Shown here piece by piece: positions 9,890-25,622 of a stretch of 64,000 nucleotides of DNA. A program made the translations under genes and the position numbers. Position 1 is the first letter of the stretch; each line of letters begins with the position of its first letter. Source of the stretch: Candidatus Tisiphia endosymbiont of Beris chalybata (GTDB lineage Bacteria > Pseudomonadota > Alphaproteobacteria > Rickettsiales > Rickettsiaceae); the NCBI RefSeq assembly GCF_964026555.1, contig NZ_OZ032159.1:1178001-1242000 (forward strand). Reading direction: 5' to 3'. A model generated the notes under the pieces. That model saw only the letters and a list, made by a program, of their open reading frames with translations, was not told where the DNA came from and made no database searches.

Positions 9890-10090
9890 ATGTTAAAAGA
9901 AAATAGATTATATAAATTTTACGAGCAAGTAAAACAAGAAGCGTATAAAATTATTTGGCTTAGTAAGAAAGAACTTATCACTTCAACTGCTATAGTAGTG
10001 GTAGCTGTGTTGATTTTTAGTCTAATTTGTCTAGTATTAGACTATGGTATCCATACTATCATGCAAGTTTTGCTTAATATTGGGAAGTAA
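9890..10090 (+). CDS. secE: Preprotein translocase subunit SecE
   Basis: 66 residues with one membrane helix ([20 protein letters not shown], about 36-55) after an amphipathic N-terminal helix containing the conserved [11 protein letters not shown]. This is the short single-helix form usual in alphaproteobacteria. SecE clamps SecY in the Sec channel. It starts 19 bases after the tRNA and ends six bases before nusG, so it is part of the same transcript. Confidence 0.93.
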   Translation: MLKENRLYKFYEQVKQEAYKIIWLSKKELITSTAIVVVAVLIFSLICLVLDYGIHTIMQVLLNIGK

Positions 10091-10096
10091 AAATAA

Positions 10097-10645
10097 ATGT
10101 TAGGAAAAATTGTTGGAGCCCAATGGTATGTTATCCATACATTATCAGGATCAGAAAAGGGCGTAAAGCAAATGATCTTGGATCAAATTACTAAGCAAAA
10201 CATGGCTGAGTTTTTTGAAGAGATCATTGTACCAGTGATTGAGGTTCCGGAAGTTAAACGTGGTAAAAACGTTAAAACTGAAAAAAAATTTATGCCAGGT
10301 TATATTTTAATTAAAATGATAATGGCGGATGGCTCATGGCATTTGGTAAAAAACGTAGCTAAAGTTACTGGTTTTTTAGGTAGTAAAAGTACCCCCCAGC
10401 CTCTTAGTGAAAAAGAAGTACAAAATATTTTTAGTAAATTAGAATCTGAAACTAAGGATGCTAGGATTTCAAAATTATATGAGATTGGAGAAATAGTGGT
10501 AGTTACCGAGGGCCCATTTGAGACTTTTACAGGAATGGTAGAAGAAATAGATTATGATAAAAATCGTTTAAGAGTTGCTATATCTATTTTTGGCAAAGCA
10601 ACTCTTATAGAGTTGAATTTTACTCAGGTTAAAAAGAATACTTAA
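10097..10645 (+). CDS. nusG: Transcription termination/antitermination protein NusG
   Basis: 182 residues. The N-terminal NGN domain begins QWYVIHTLSGSEKGVK and contains FMPGYILIKM; the C-terminal KOW motif is EGPFETFTGMVEEID. NusG binds the RNA polymerase clamp and couples it to Rho or to S10 on the ribosome. The start ATG is six bases after secE. Length and domain order are normal. Confidence 0.96.
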   Translation: MLGKIVGAQWYVIHTLSGSEKGVKQMILDQITKQNMAEFFEEIIVPVIEVPEVKRGKNVKTEKKFMPGYILIKMIMADGSWHLVKNVAKVTGFLGSKSTPQPLSEKEVQNIFSKLESETKDARISKLYEIGEIVVVTEGPFETFTGMVEEIDYDKNRLRVAISIFGKATLIELNFTQVKKNT

Positions 10646-10927
10646 ACTTTAATTTAAAACTACTTATAGAATGGGATTTTTAGATGCCCAAATAGTAGAT
10701 GATTTTAAGTTGTGCACAATTTAGTGTGAATATGGAAAACTATAATAAGTCAAGCAGTAAGATTTGAAAAGCAGATAAGTGTAAAGCAATTTTCAAGTTT
10801 CTATTATGGTTTAAGGACTAGCGGTATAAAGCAGAATACAATATTTATAAAGAAAAAGTATATAGGGGTAACCCCCTTTTTTAAACCTAACTAATATAGA
10901 GTGAAATAGAGTAAGGATAAAATTATA
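10646..10927. other. nusG-rplK spacer, no gene seen
   Basis: 282 bases without coding sequence or a member of the palindromic families. It probably holds the leader and promoter of rplKAJL. I could not place either. Confidence 0.4.
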
Positions 10928-11362
10928 ATGGCAAAAAAAATAACAGCATATATTAAGCTAACTGTTCCTGCGGGGAAAGCTAACCCTTCTCCTCCCATTG
11001 GTCCTGCTTTGGGCCAGAAAAAACTTAATATTATGGAATTTTGTAAAGCTTTCAACGCTGCCACTCAAAATATTGAAGTCGGCACTCCGATACCGGTAGT
11101 GATCACGGCTTATGAAGATAATAGTTTTACTTTCGTAATAAAAACTTCTCCAGCATCTTATTATTTAAAGCAGTTTGCTAAAATTACTAAAGGTTCTAGT
11201 GCTACTAAAAAGGACGTTTTAGTAGGAAAAGTTACGATGTCAGATTGTATAAAGATTGCTACAATAAAAATGGTTGACTTGAATGCTGATGATGTGATGG
11301 CAGGTGCTAAGAGTATCCGTGGCACTGCTGAATCTATGGGTATTGAAGTAGTAGAGGATTAA
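10928..11362 (+). CDS. rplK: Large ribosomal subunit protein L11
   Basis: 144 residues starting [29 protein letters not shown] in family style, with the proline-rich N-terminal linker that responds to thiostrepton-type drugs and the C-terminal RNA-binding domain with [15 protein letters not shown]11 forms the stalk base with 23S rRNA and contacts EF-G. rplA starts two bases after its stop, so the pair is translationally coupled. Confidence 0.97.
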   Translation: MAKKITAYIKLTVPAGKANPSPPIGPALGQKKLNIMEFCKAFNAATQNIEVGTPIPVVITAYEDNSFTFVIKTSPASYYLKQFAKITKGSSATKKDVLVGKVTMSDCIKIATIKMVDLNADDVMAGAKSIRGTAESMGIEVVED

Positions 11363-11364
11363 TT

Positions 11365-12102
11365 ATGGTAGTTCAGGAAAAAAAAGTGAGAAAGGAAGAG
11401 CAATGCTCTGGCGGAAAGAAAATGCATCAAGCCAGAAAAAAACTATCCACAGTGGAAATAAGCGGTTTAGCGGAGGGAATAGAAGCGTTAAAAAGTGCGT
11501 CATATACTAAGTTTGATTCTACTTTGGAAGTAGTTTTAAAATTAGGGGTAGATCCCAAACATTCAGATCAGATGGTGCGTGGTGTTGTGTCATTGCCTGC
11601 AGGTACGGGTAAAGTTACAAGAGTAGCAGTATTTTGTAAAGAGGAAAAAGTAGAAGAAGCAAAGGCAGCGGGGGCAGATATTGCGGGCTCAGTAGAAATT
11701 ATTGACGATATTAAAGCGGGGAAGATTAACTTTGATGTTTGTATCGCCACCCCAGATATGATGGCAGTAATAGGTACAGTAGCGAGAATTCTGGGTCCGA
11801 AAGGTTTAATGCCAAACCCTAAACTTGGTACTGTAACTACAGATATCGTTACAGCAGTCAAAAATGTAAAAAGTGGTTATGTAGAATTTAGAGTAGAAAA
11901 AGCTGGGATCATCCATGCTGGAGCGGGTAAGTTATCATTTACTACCCAAAATTTATTGAGTAATATTTTAGCTTTGATTACCGCTGTAATCAAAGCTAAA
12001 CCTGCTGGTGCTAAAGGAAATTATTTAAAAGCAATATATCTGTCCTCCACTATGGGCCCCTCAGTGAAAATGGATGTAACAACTATATTGTCAACGTTAT
12101 AA
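11365..12102 (+). CDS. rplA: Large ribosomal subunit protein L1
   Basis: 245 residues. Conserved segments are [25 protein letters not shown], the [15 protein letters not shown] loop and [25 protein letters not shown]. The N-terminus ([13 protein letters not shown]) is a basic extension like that of rickettsial L1. An internal ATG at residue 20 is possible but would leave an unusually long gap after rplK. L1 binds 23S rRNA at the mobile stalk and in many bacteria represses its own operon. Confidence 0.96.
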   Translation: MVVQEKKVRKEEQCSGGKKMHQARKKLSTVEISGLAEGIEALKSASYTKFDSTLEVVLKLGVDPKHSDQMVRGVVSLPAGTGKVTRVAVFCKEEKVEEAKAAGADIAGSVEIIDDIKAGKINFDVCIATPDMMAVIGTVARILGPKGLMPNPKLGTVTTDIVTAVKNVKSGYVEFRVEKAGIIHAGAGKLSFTTQNLLSNILALITAVIKAKPAGAKGNYLKAIYLSSTMGPSVKMDVTTILSTL

Positions 12103-12114
12103 GGGGAGTGCAAA

Positions 12115-12621
12115 GTGTTAAGAGCAGATAAACATGAATTTGTTAGGGATTTTGAGGAAATATATAAGAGCTCTAGTTCAGTTATAATTACTCATTATCA
12201 TGGACTTACCGTAAGCCAAATTACTGCTCTACGTAAGTCTCTTAAAGCGAAAGGCGTGGGGTTTAGAATAGTAAAGAACACTTTATCTAAGATAGCAGCT
12301 TCAAGGGCAGGTTTTAATGATATTGCCTCTTTACTTACTGGTCCCACAGCAGTAGCATACTCTAAAGATCCTATTGATGCCGCAAAAGTCGTGGTAGAAT
12401 TTACAAAAATTAATGAATCCTTAAAAATAGTGGGCGGTTTAGTAAATAATGAAATACTAGATGGAAATGCTATACGCCAATTAGCTAAATTGCCATCACT
12501 AAACGAACTTAGAAGTAAAATTATCAGTGTATTACAAGCTCCTGCAGCTAAAGTGGGGGTATTACAAGCGCCGGCATCGGGGCTTGCTAGGGTTTTTCAA
12601 GCTTATATAGATAAAAATTAA
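12115..12621 (+). CDS. rplJ: Large ribosomal subunit protein L10
   Basis: 168 residues from a GTG start at 12115, with AAGGGGAGTG upstream as ribosome binding site. The N-terminal rRNA-binding domain ([25 protein letters not shown], then [11 protein letters not shown] and [10 protein letters not shown]) is clear and the C-terminal helix carries the L7/L12 dimer sites. It precedes rplL in the usual order. Confidence 0.95.
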   Translation: MLRADKHEFVRDFEEIYKSSSSVIITHYHGLTVSQITALRKSLKAKGVGFRIVKNTLSKIAASRAGFNDIASLLTGPTAVAYSKDPIDAAKVVVEFTKINESLKIVGGLVNNEILDGNAIRQLAKLPSLNELRSKIISVLQAPAAKVGVLQAPASGLARVFQAYIDKN

Positions 12622-12650
12622 TTAAAAGATTTTAAAAGGAAGAAAATTAT

Positions 12651-13019
12651 ATGGTAAACTTAGAAAAAATTGTAGAAGAATTATCAACTCTTACAATAAT
12701 ACAAGCTTCTGAACTCTCAAAGATGCTTGAAGAAAAATGGGGCGTTTCAGCTGCGGTGCCAGTAGCAGTGTCGGCTGCTCCAGGGATAGTGGAAGCTAAA
12801 GCTGAAAAAACAGAATTTGAAGTTGTATTGACAAGTATTGGAGATAAAAAAATTGAAGTTATTAAAGTTGCTCGAGAGCTTACAGGGCTTGGCTTAAAAG
12901 AGGCTAAAGAGTTAGTCGATGCAGCACCAAAAACTATTAAATCTGGTGTCAATAAGGAAGAAGCAGAAAATTGTAAAGCAAAGCTAGAGGCAGCTGGGGC
13001 AAAAGTAGATATAAAATAA
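12651..13019 (+). CDS. rplL: Large ribosomal subunit protein L7/L12
   Basis: 122 residues. An N-terminal dimerisation helix ([23 protein letters not shown]) is joined by an alanine-rich hinge to the factor-binding domain with [20 protein letters not shown]. This multicopy stalk protein recruits the translational GTPases. A ribosome binding site AAGGAAG lies just upstream. The gene is followed by an exceptionally long spacer before rpoB. Confidence 0.97.
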   Translation: MVNLEKIVEELSTLTIIQASELSKMLEEKWGVSAAVPVAVSAAPGIVEAKAEKTEFEVVLTSIGDKKIEVIKVARELTGLGLKEAKELVDAAPKTIKSGVNKEEAENCKAKLEAAGAKVDIK

Positions 13020-13821
13020 TTAAATTTGATATAATATACTGTTTGTGTTCTTATACCCTGAAGCCTATTGTAGGTTATAAGGGTTATTTTAGCATAGATA
13101 ATTTTATTGAGCATGTAGAGGGGCAGGAATTAAATTTGAGAAATATTCTTGTCAGGTACGCAAGTTATAACAGGCTATATGCTTTAGTAAAATAATCTTT
13201 TTGCTCGAGAAGTTTGGGGTTATTTCTTTACTTTAGTTGTTGATAGAATACTCCTAAATAAAGCCCATACCCAAAAATTTTCTTCCTGTAGTTTATAACT
13301 TTAGTAGATGTGAGTATTAGTTAGGGTTTGTACCATATCAATACACATTATAGTGTGATAAATAGAGAAGGGAACTGAAGCATTTTCTTGAACGGTATAG
13401 AGAAAGAGAAGGGTCCAGTTCAAAAAGTTTTATATTCTGGAAAAACTTGAAGATGTGCAAGCTATTTCCAGCTTTTAAAATATATTATTTTTCTAATTTT
13501 ACTGTTAAGAAGATAATGAAAAATATTAGATTTTGCCAGGAGGAGATATTGGCTACTATAAAGATAAATCTTTACCTTTAATAAGACTTATAGCAAAGTA
13601 ACGGCTGAAGAATAATGATATTTCACGATATATTACTTCATATAATATTTCAGGGTACAAGATCTCCGCATGTCATTGCATACTAATAACTTAAGTTTAT
13701 TTTTTAATCAAATTCTTTTTAATATTTTTATTTGGATGCTTTGTTGCCATATGGTTTGGAGGAGGTTATTATACCAAACTTGGGGTTATATAACATCTCT
13801 CTATATGATATCCTACTTTTA
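13020..13821. other. First part of the rplL-rpoB spacer, unassigned
   Basis: About 800 AT-rich bases with no RNA gene and no convincing coding frame. The frame that opens at 13670 runs across the following PD repeat and carries no family motif, so I do not call it. Short PC-like TATACTG motifs occur at about 13033. Confidence 0.45.
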
Positions 13822-13967
13822 TAGACCTCTTTCTCGACTTATATTGAGTAGGAAATTTAAAAACGGCTCAGAGTACAAAACTGCAGCGCACTTGGGTGTG
13901 GCTGAGGGTCGCCACCTAGATTCGACACGCAACTTACTAGCTCGATACGAACTAAAAAAGAGAGCTA
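13822..13967. repeat. Palindromic element, PD family
   Basis: 146 bp, from TAGACCTCTTTCTCGACTT to AAAAAAGAGAGCTA. Core GCAGCGCACTTGGGTGTGGC then TGAGGG. One frame is open through the whole element. Confidence 0.85.
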
Positions 13968-14040
13968 ATACGGTAAGAAATTTATTGGATTTATGTAGAA
14001 GCAAACACACTTCTAGTGTCAGTCCACTATTTTATACCTT

Positions 14041-14074
14041 TGTAAAACAAAAAGTTTTAGATTTTTTGTTTTAC
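14041..14074. repeat. Perfect A/T hairpin
   Basis: TGTAAAACAAAAA and TTTTTGTTTTACA form a 13-bp stem around a short loop. No T-run follows, so it is not a standard intrinsic terminator; it lies in the rplL-rpoB spacer. Confidence 0.7.
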
Positions 14075-14293
14075 AGTAGTACGCTGCCGCTAGCAGGTAC
14101 GAATTTTACGGTGCAGTTTTTGAGCTCGAATAGGTTTAGCTTGCAGTTTGAAGAAAGAAAGCTTAGTTTATTTCTTTGGTAGGCGTTGGCAAAGAAATAG
14201 AGAATATTTAAAAAATAAATTATTTACGTTACCTTAGGCTCTATGGTCAGAAATCAAATCTATTATTTTTTAAGTTGTCTTTTAGTAAAATAT

Positions 14294-14340
14294 ACTAAGA
14301 TTTTTACGGTAACAGTATATTTATTTTAAAAAATCTTAGT
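14294..14340. repeat. Inverted repeat ACTAAGATTTTT
   Basis: ACTAAGATTTTT at 14294-14305 is repeated in inverted form at 14329-14340, with a 23-base loop. Possible transcript hairpin in the rplL-rpoB spacer. Confidence 0.65.
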
Positions 14341-14571
14341 AATTTGTAGCAAAAGTAATTTGCAGAAAAAAGGGCTAAAACGGGGTAATTAAATTTTTAT
14401 TTACAGAAGCTGGGGTAAACTTTAAAAATTTGACCCTGTTATGTTACCTTAAGCAGAATTTGATATAACAAGTTGTATAATATTATTTAAGTAAAAAGTA
14501 ATGTAGCTTTATTTATAGCCTTAGAGTTGTTTAATATAATGTATTAATAGCTTAAATTTTTATTATGCAGA

Positions 14572-14721
14572 TAAAGGTCCTCTTTCGAAACTCGTATCGA
14601 GCTGGTAATTGGAATAATGAGTGTAGGCTCAAATCTTCAGCTGCACTTAAGTACGCTGCAGTTTTGCGCGCCTTATCTCCGTCAAGTTGCCTACCAGGGG
14701 TGAGTTTTAAAAAGAAGCCTA
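14572..14721. repeat. Palindromic element, PD family
   Basis: About 150 bp from TAAAGGTCCTCTTTCG to AAAAAGAAGCCTA. It is in reverse orientation relative to the copy at 9449, with matching core GCTGCACTTAAGTACGCTGC. Confidence 0.8.
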
Positions 14722-14898
14722 ATGGATAAATAGGTAAACTCTGGGATATACAAGAGAAGGGCTACAAAGGGCCAACTGAGTTTTTATTGCATGCCGACAT
14801 GACAATACTGGGCCTTGGAACTCTGACTATTGCCTCAAAGCAGTAATAAAAGCAGCTACTAAGGAAAAATTGAAGATAGTACAAGTCAGTATAGTCAA

Positions 14899-15206
14899 TA
14901 TACTGTTCGCACCTGAAGAGTTGGTAGACGAAGGTCAACTTCAAGAAGAGCGAGGAGAGTCAAAGTCGAGCACCGGAGCGTACATATTAGTACGTGAGGA
15001 GCGCAGACTTTAGGGCACGACGATGCCAATTCTTGAAGTGCAGCGAGTATATACTGTTCGTAAATGAAGGGGTGATAGATGCAGGTCAACTTCCAGAAGA
15101 GCTAGGAATGTGAAAGTCGAGAGGAGCGCAGTGAACTTAAGGTAATAAGGGCAGTGTCGTTTTGTAGGGCTCGAGGCAGCCAATTCCTGAAATTTACCGA
15201 GTATTA
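14899..15206. repeat. Two PC-family elements in tandem
   Basis: The first runs from TATACTGTTCGCACCTGAAG to CTTGAAGTGCAGCGAGTATA. The second starts within the last bases of the first (TATACTGTTCGTAAATGAAG, 15050) and ends GAGTATTA. Both carry GTCGAG with a core GAGCG module; the first has GCGTACATATTAGTACGTGA. The shared TATA end suggests insertion next to or into an existing copy. Confidence 0.75.
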
Positions 15207-15465
15207 TGTGTTTTTTCTTTATTGTTAAAAGAATTTTAATATTATGTAGTGCCATCTTGGAGGAAGAGTGAAGCTGCTTGCATGTATTAGTGAAGATTTG
15301 AGGGAACAAATTAAAACCTCTACACTTCAATTTTAAGCTGATATTAGTATCCACTTAATAGTAACTGCTTCGTAAGTTAATTTGAATTTTTGTTACGGCC
15401 TATCTGCTTTAATAAAGCGAAATCACTGCGCTAAGGGAAGTATACTGTAATTAGCTAATATAAAT

Positions 15466-15611
15466 ATACTTCCTGCGTAAAGCGGCCCAATCTATCCTGG
15501 AACTTTGTGGCTTTGGGGCGGGCGGGGGCTGTAATGCGTCTATATACGCTCTAGTAGTTGACTTCGTTCTTTTTAAAAATTCCGAAGAGCTATTTTGACT
15601 TAGGCAGGTGG
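15466..15611. repeat. Palindromic element, diverged PB family
   Basis: Left TATACTTCCTGCGTAAAGC and right TTTTGACTTAGGCAGGTGG are degenerate inverted ends. The core TATATACGCTCTAG is weakly conserved. It is the last repeat before the rpoB leader. Confidence 0.65.
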
Positions 15612-15809
15612 GTTATTATTTATTATTGTAAGCTATTTGTTAGTGAAAGTGAATAAGTTTTAAAAAAAAACTTTAAAAAAATAGTTTTGTGTATTGCAAA
15701 AAATTTTATAAGTTGTGTAACAAAGCGCTAAAATCAAGGGGTTTTAAGTCAAGGCCGCAGTGCCTATGGGCTCTTTTAAATAAAATATATAAATTAATTG
15801 AGAGATTAT

Positions 15810-18800
15810 ATGGTAACGCAATCCCTATCAATTAACAAACGTATAAGAAAAAATTTTGGACACATAAATTTGGTAGCCTCTATACCAAATTTAATTGAGG
15901 TACAAAAAAATTCTTATGAAAAGGGGTTTTTACAATTTGGAATAAAATATATTGATCGTGAAAATAAAGGGTTACAGTCCGTATTAAGTTCTATTTTTCC
16001 GATTCATGACCCTTCTAATACTGCCTATTTAGAATTTGCGAAATATGAATTTGATAACCCTAAATACGATGTGGAAGAATGTACCCAAAGAGGCCTTAGT
16101 TATGCTGCCCCTCTTAAAGTAACATTACGTTTAAGTATTTGGGATATTGATGAAGATACTGGCGCTAAAGAAATTAAAGGAATTAAAGAACAAGAAGTCT
16201 ATATGGGAGATATTCCTTTAATGACCAAGAATGGCACCTTTATTATTAATGGCACAGAAAGAGTAGTAGTATCACAAATGCATAGGTCACCAGGAGTATT
16301 TTTCTATCATGATGATGGTAAAATTCATTCTTCTGGTAAATTTTTATATTCTGCAAGGATTATACCATATAGAGGATCATGGTTAGACTTTGAATTTGAT
16401 GCGAAAGATATAATATATTTTAGAATAGATAGAAAAAGAAAATTATATGTTACTACTCTTCTAAGGGCCATAGGAATGACTACTAGTGAAATTATTAAAT
16501 TTTACTACGATACGGTGATATGTTTTGCTCAGAACGGAAATTGGGCAACTAAATTTATGCCAGAATCTATTGCGGCCCATAGGTTGATTAATGATTTAAT
16601 AGATGCTGATAGTGGGCAGGTAATACTCGCGGCGGGTCAAAAAATTACTCCTCGTTTAGCAAAAAAATACGCGAAAGATGGAGTAAAAAATGTTCTAGTA
16701 GAACCTGAATATTTAGTTGGTAAATACCTCTCGCAAGCATTGATTAATCCTAATAATAATGAAGTATTGGTAGGAATTGGAGAAGTAATAACAGCGGATA
16801 TGTTAGAAGCTATTATAAGTCTTAAGATTTCTTCTGTTAACGTGCTAGCTATCAACCCTCAATCAGGGCCATATATAAGAAATACCCTGTTTGCTGATAA
16901 AAACCAGGATTATGAATCCGCCTTGGTTGACATATTCCGAGTATTAAGACCAGGCGAGCCTGCGAATATTGAAGCGGCCAAAACATTATTTAATAGTTTG
17001 TTCTTTGAGCCAGAAAGATATGACCTCTCAGAAGTTGGACGTATAAAAATCAATTCAAGATTAGAGCTTAATATCCCAGAAACCACAACTATTCTTACTA
17101 CTCAAGATATCAAACATATTTTAAAAGTGTTAGTAGAGCTTAAGGACGGTAAAGGTTCAATAGATGATATTGATCACTTGGGTAATAGACGAGTGAGATC
17201 AGTGGGGGAGCTGATTGAAAATCAGTTTAGGATTGGGCTTGTCCGCATGGAAAAATCAGTACTGGAAAGAATGTCAGTTGTTGACCTTGATGCAGTTATG
17301 CCGCATGACTTAGTAAATTCTAAAGTGTTAGTCTCAGTAGTAAAAGAGTTTTTTAGCACCTCCCAATTATCTCAATTTATGGATCAAACGAATCCATTGT
17401 CTGAGATCACACATAAAAGAAGGCTCTCAGCGTTAGGACCCGGAGGGCTAAGTAGGGATAGAGCGGGTTTTGAGGTGCGAGATGTGCATCCTACTCATTA
17501 TGGTCGTATTTGCCCAATTGAAACACCAGAAGGACAGAATATCGGTTTGATTAATTCTATGGCCACTTATGCTAGGGTTAATAAACATGGATTTATTGAG
17601 AGTCCTTATAGAAAAGTAGTAAATGGACATATAACAGATGAAGTAATTTTTTTATCGGCTATTGAGGAAGGGAAATATAAGATTGCTCAAGCTAATGCGT
17701 CCACAGATGATAAAGGTTTATTAAATGAAGAATTAGTCAATTGCCGCATTGAAGGTGGAAATTTTATTATGGTTCCTCCTAGTGAAGTAGATTATGTAGA
17801 TGTAACCCCAATGCAAGTGGTATCTGTCGCCGCATCTCTTATCCCATTTTTAGAGAATGATGACGCTAATAGAGCTTTAATGGGATCAAACATGCAACGT
17901 CAAGCTGTTCCTCTTATTAAAAGTGAAGCCCCTTTAGTTGGTACTGGAATTGAAGGAATTGTAGCGCAAGATTCCGGAGCCTCAGTTGTGGCATTACATG
18001 ATGGTATAGTTGAGCAAGTTGACTCAACTAGGATAGTTGTAAGGACTAAAGAGCAGAAAACCGATGGCTCACCTGGAGTGGATATTTATAACTTGTTGAA
18101 ATTCCAAAGGTCTAATCATAATACCTGTATTAATCAAAAACCTTTAATTAAGGTGGGTGATCATGTAAGAAAAGGTGAAGTAATTGCAGATGGGCCAAGT
18201 ACTGATAATGGTGAAATCGCTTTAGGTAGGAATGTGCTTGTAGCTTTCCTACCATGGAATGGTTATAATTTTGAAGACTCAATTTTAATATCTGAACGTA
18301 TCGTAAAGGATGATGTATATACGTCAATTCATATTGAAGAATTTGAAATCATCGCTAGAGATACCCGGCTTGGGCCTGAAGAGATCACTAGAGATATCCC
18401 AAATGTTAGTGACGAAAGCTTACGCCATCTTGATGAAGTAGGGATAGTGTATGTGGGCGCAGAAGTCAAACCAGGAGATATTTTAGTAGGAAAAGTTACT
18501 CCTAAAAGTGAATCACCCATGACGCCGGAAGAGAAGTTGCTTAGAGCAATTTTTGGCGAAAAAGCTTCAGAAGTTAGAGATTCATCATTACATGTCCCTC
18601 CAGGTGTTAATGGTACTGTGGTAGAAGTACGGGTATTTTCACGTAGGGGCGTAGAAAAAGATGAGAGAGCGGTCGCGATTGAGAAGCAACAAATTGAAAA
18701 ATTATCAAAAGATAAAGAAGATGAACTTCATATTATAGAACATTTTGTTTTTATGCAATTAGAAAAGCTTTTAGAGGGGCAAGTGGTGGTCAGTGGTCCT

Positions 18801-19916
18801 AAATCCATAAGAGCGGGCCAGTTGATTAATGATAAAGTGCTAGAAAGCTTAAGTAAGGGGCAGTATTGGCAGCTAATTGTTGAAGATACTAACGTGATGA
18901 ATAAGATTGAGCAAATTAAACGCCATTATGATGAAAAGAAAGACTCACTTAATAAGCGCTTTACCAGTAAAGTAGAAAAATTGCAAAGTGGTGATGATTT
19001 GCCTCAAGGAGCCCTTAAAGTTGTCAAGGTATTTATTGCTACTAAGCATAAGCTGCAGCCTGGAGATAAGATGGCAGGAAGACACGGAAATAAAGGGGTT
19101 ATTTCACGTATTATGCCAGTCGAAGATATGCCATTTTTAGAGGATGGCACGGTAGTAGATATTGTTCTTAATCCGCTTGGCTTACCTTCGCGTATGAACG
19201 TAGGGCAGATTCTAGAAACGCATCTGGGCTGGGCGTCAATAAAACTCGGTGAGAAAATCGCTTTTATGATGGCAGAACATCTTAATAACAATATTGATAT
19301 AAATGAGCTCAAAACTTTTATTTCTAAAGTCTATGGGCATAATTCAATGAAAAAAAATGTAGACAAAATGTCTAAGGAAGAAATTACAGATTTCTGTCAC
19401 GACATAAATAAAGGCGTATATTTTTCTACCCCTGTTTTTGATGGAGCAAAAGTAGAAGATGTAAAAGAAATGTTAAAGCTTGCTGATCAAGATTTATCGG
19501 GTCAAATTCGGTTAATTGATGGAAGAACAGGCGAATATTTTGATCGTGATGTTACAGTTGGCTATAAATATTTATTAAAATTACACCATCTAGTCGACGA
19601 TAAAATACATGCTCGTTCTATTGGGCCGTATAGTTTAGTAACGCAGCAGCCTTTAGGAGGTAAGTCTCATTTTGGAGGACAAAGATTTGGTGAGATGGAG
19701 TGTTGGGCTTTGCAAGCTTATGGAGCTGCTTATACCTTGCAAGAAATGTTAACAGTAAAATCAGATGATGTAGTAGGAAGAATTAAGATTTATGAATCTA
19801 TTGTTCGGGGGGATAATAATTTTGAATCTGGTATCCCGGAATCTTTTAATGTGATGATCAAAGAGTTTAGATCATTATGTTTAAATGTTAAGCTAGAAGA
19901 TACCACTTCAAGTTAA
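15810..19916 (+). CDS. rpoB: DNA-directed RNA polymerase beta subunit
   Basis: 1368 residues from the ATG at 15810 ([21 protein letters not shown]); the TTG at 15798 would add four unlikely residues. The rifampicin-binding segment [20 protein letters not shown] lies at roughly residues 516-538 and the active-site segment [12 protein letters not shown] near 1084. The order and wording of blocks such as [30 protein letters not shown] and [16 protein letters not shown] are those of rickettsial RpoB. It normally follows rplL closely; here 2.8 kb of repeat-rich DNA intervenes, so rpoBC may have its own promoter. Confidence 0.98.
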   Translation: MVTQSLSINKRIRKNFGHINLVASIPNLIEVQKNSYEKGFLQFGIKYIDRENKGLQSVLSSIFPIHDPSNTAYLEFAKYEFDNPKYDVEECTQRGLSYAAPLKVTLRLSIWDIDEDTGAKEIKGIKEQEVYMGDIPLMTKNGTFIINGTERVVVSQMHRSPGVFFYHDDGKIHSSGKFLYSARIIPYRGSWLDFEFDAKDIIYFRIDRKRKLYVTTLLRAIGMTTSEIIKFYYDTVICFAQNGNWATKFMPESIAAHRLINDLIDADSGQVILAAGQKITPRLAKKYAKDGVKNVLVEPEYLVGKYLSQALINPNNNEVLVGIGEVITADMLEAIISLKISSVNVLAINPQSGPYIRNTLFADKNQDYESALVDIFRVLRPGEPANIEAAKTLFNSLFFEPERYDLSEVGRIKINSRLELNIPETTTILTTQDIKHILKVLVELKDGKGSIDDIDHLGNRRVRSVGELIENQFRIGLVRMEKSVLERMSVVDLDAVMPHDLVNSKVLVSVVKEFFSTSQLSQFMDQTNPLSEITHKRRLSALGPGGLSRDRAGFEVRDVHPTHYGRICPIETPEGQNIGLINSMATYARVNKHGFIESPYRKVVNGHITDEVIFLSAIEEGKYKIAQANASTDDKGLLNEELVNCRIEGGNFIMVPPSEVDYVDVTPMQVVSVAASLIPFLENDDANRALMGSNMQRQAVPLIKSEAPLVGTGIEGIVAQDSGASVVALHDGIVEQVDSTRIVVRTKEQKTDGSPGVDIYNLLKFQRSNHNTCINQKPLIKVGDHVRKGEVIADGPSTDNGEIALGRNVLVAFLPWNGYNFEDSILISERIVKDDVYTSIHIEEFEIIARDTRLGPEEITRDIPNVSDESLRHLDEVGIVYVGAEVKPGDILVGKVTPKSESPMTPEEKLLRAIFGEKASEVRDSSLHVPPGVNGTVVEVRVFSRRGVEKDERAVAIEKQQIEKLSKDKEDELHIIEHFVFMQLEKLLEGQVVVSGPKSIRAGQLINDKVLESLSKGQYWQLIVEDTNVMNKIEQIKRHYDEKKDSLNKRFTSKVEKLQSGDDLPQGALKVVKVFIATKHKLQPGDKMAGRHGNKGVISRIMPVEDMPFLEDGTVVDIVLNPLGLPSRMNVGQILETHLGWASIKLGEKIAFMMAEHLNNNIDINELKTFISKVYGHNSMKKNVDKMSKEEITDFCHDINKGVYFSTPVFDGAKVEDVKEMLKLADQDLSGQIRLIDGRTGEYFDRDVTVGYKYLLKLHHLVDDKIHARSIGPYSLVTQQPLGGKSHFGGQRFGEMECWALQAYGAAYTLQEMLTVKSDDVVGRIKIYESIVRGDNNFESGIPESFNVMIKEFRSLCLNVKLEDTTSS

Positions 19917-19935
19917 AAAAGTAGTGAAAATTCAA

Positions 19936-20081
19936 TAATCCTCTTTCGTAGCTCGCGTAGAGCAGAGAATTTAAAGAAGACTTTTCGCCCCAAACCTCAG
20001 GGTACTTAGGGTACCCTGAGGATCTCTGCCTATATTTGACCTGCAAATTCTCTACTGGATATGGATTATTCAAGAAGTCTA
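19936..20081. repeat. Palindromic element, PD family
   Basis: 146 bp from TAATCCTCTTTCGTAGCTCG to AAGAAGTCTA with core CTCAGGGTACTTAGGGTACC. It sits in the rpoB-rpoC spacer, which is otherwise short in bacteria. Confidence 0.82.
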
Positions 20082-20218
20082 CTATTTCCTTCATAGAATT
20101 AGGAAGATAGGGGAATTTGGCGTTAGCCTGCTAGTCCCAATGGGCCAAGAGAGCTAAGTCACGAAAGAAGTGAATAATTTAATTAAAAGCACAAATAGCC
20201 TAATATAAAATTTTTTAA

Positions 20219-24358
<4,140 letters not shown>

Positions 24359-24973
24359 AAATGAGGCGCCCGATTTTTCTCAATGGGGCTATAATAGACT
24401 TCCTGCATAAGTCAAGCTAGCGGCGATTTGTCCCTAGCTTGGTAATCTGTCTTAGGAAGCTAGACAAAATAACCTATGCTTATAAATATAGAAACTCGAG
24501 CAAGGCAGTTTAAAAGTCCCACTCTAAAATTGAACAAGACTAAAATGGCTTTAAGTAAAATATTACCGCAAACATCATTGCGAGGAGGTTGTTTACTGCA
24601 ACCGACTAAGCAATCCAGGAAAATCTACAAAATCACGATAATTTAATTCTCGTGATTGCTTCGGGTGGCGCTTCACGCCTTCTCGCAATGACGTTTGTTA
24701 TTCTTGATAATCACTTGTTGCAACCTTTGAGCGCGATTTTTAAATTGTCGTGAGAATCGAATTATACCATAGCTCCATTCCAGTTAAACCAGAATAGATT
24801 ATATAGATTATTTTGTCTAGCCTCCTTAGTTTGGTAGTATTGTCCTTTTAGTTGGATAATTTTGTCGTCGGAACCCTCCTCTCTCTGCTCCTGAGATGCG
24901 TCTATGTATAGTATAGTCCATTAAGGTGCGTACAGGGTATTTATCTTCAAGTATGCATGACTACTTTTGGGTT
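24359..24973. repeat. Composite repeat region downstream of rpoC
   Basis: No gene. Contains the left half of a PB element (from 24395, TAGACTTCCTGCATAAGTC), outer inverted pieces GCTAGACAAAATAA (about 24470) and TTATTTTGTCTAGCC (about 24808), a Rickettsiales-style CATTGCGAGGAG / TCTCGCAATGACG inverted module (24574-24691), then the right part of a PA/PB-like core (AATTTTGTCGTCGGAA, 24860) and the start of a PE element at 24907. The PE is cut off where the IS4 copy begins. Confidence 0.6.
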
Positions 24974-25622
24974 GGAGGGTTGATTTAGGGAGGGAAGAAG
25001 TAGTATAAGGTTGATATTTTTTGAGAAACTATGCACCAAATACTACTTCAAGAATTGATTTTATATATAGACGGAAATAAATCAAGATTAAAATGTTTGT
25101 CTGGGATGATAATCAGTTTAATAACTGGAGGTTCTATCGACCCAAAGGGTTTAGCGCTTGGTATTTCAGGTGATGCTAAAGCATCGTCAAAAATCCATAG
25201 GATTTATCGATTGTTAAAAGAATTTACTTTTGATTATATGAAGGTTGCATCATTACTGTTAAGCTTGTTCGGTGTAGGAAATTATGTTGTAGCAATGGAT
25301 CGAACAAATTGGAAATTTGGTAAAACAGATATTAATATTTTGTTTTTAGTAATTGTAATTGGTAAGATATCAGTGCCAATATATTGGCATTCTTTATCGC
25401 ATGGTGGAGCTTGTTCTAAAGAATTTATGGAAGAATTTTTGCAGAAGTTTATTGACAATTTTGGGGTTGAAAAAATAAAATATTTACTTGCTGATCGAGA
25501 ATTTATGAATAAAGAATGGTTAAATTTCTTAATAGATAATCATATAAGATTTGCTATTCCCCTAAGAACGGATCACCAAATTCGTCTTGAGAAAGGTTTA
25601 AAAACTTTAACGATTGGAAAAA

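Noticed and set aside
13670..14182. 170-residue open frame in the rplL-rpoB spacer
   Set aside because: It crosses a PD repeat, has no ribosome binding site that I can see and no family motif. It is more likely chance opening through the repeat.
14762..15354. Overlapping minus-strand open frames in the rpoB leader region
   Set aside because: All follow PC repeat sequence and carry repeat-derived peptides; none has a start signal or motif.
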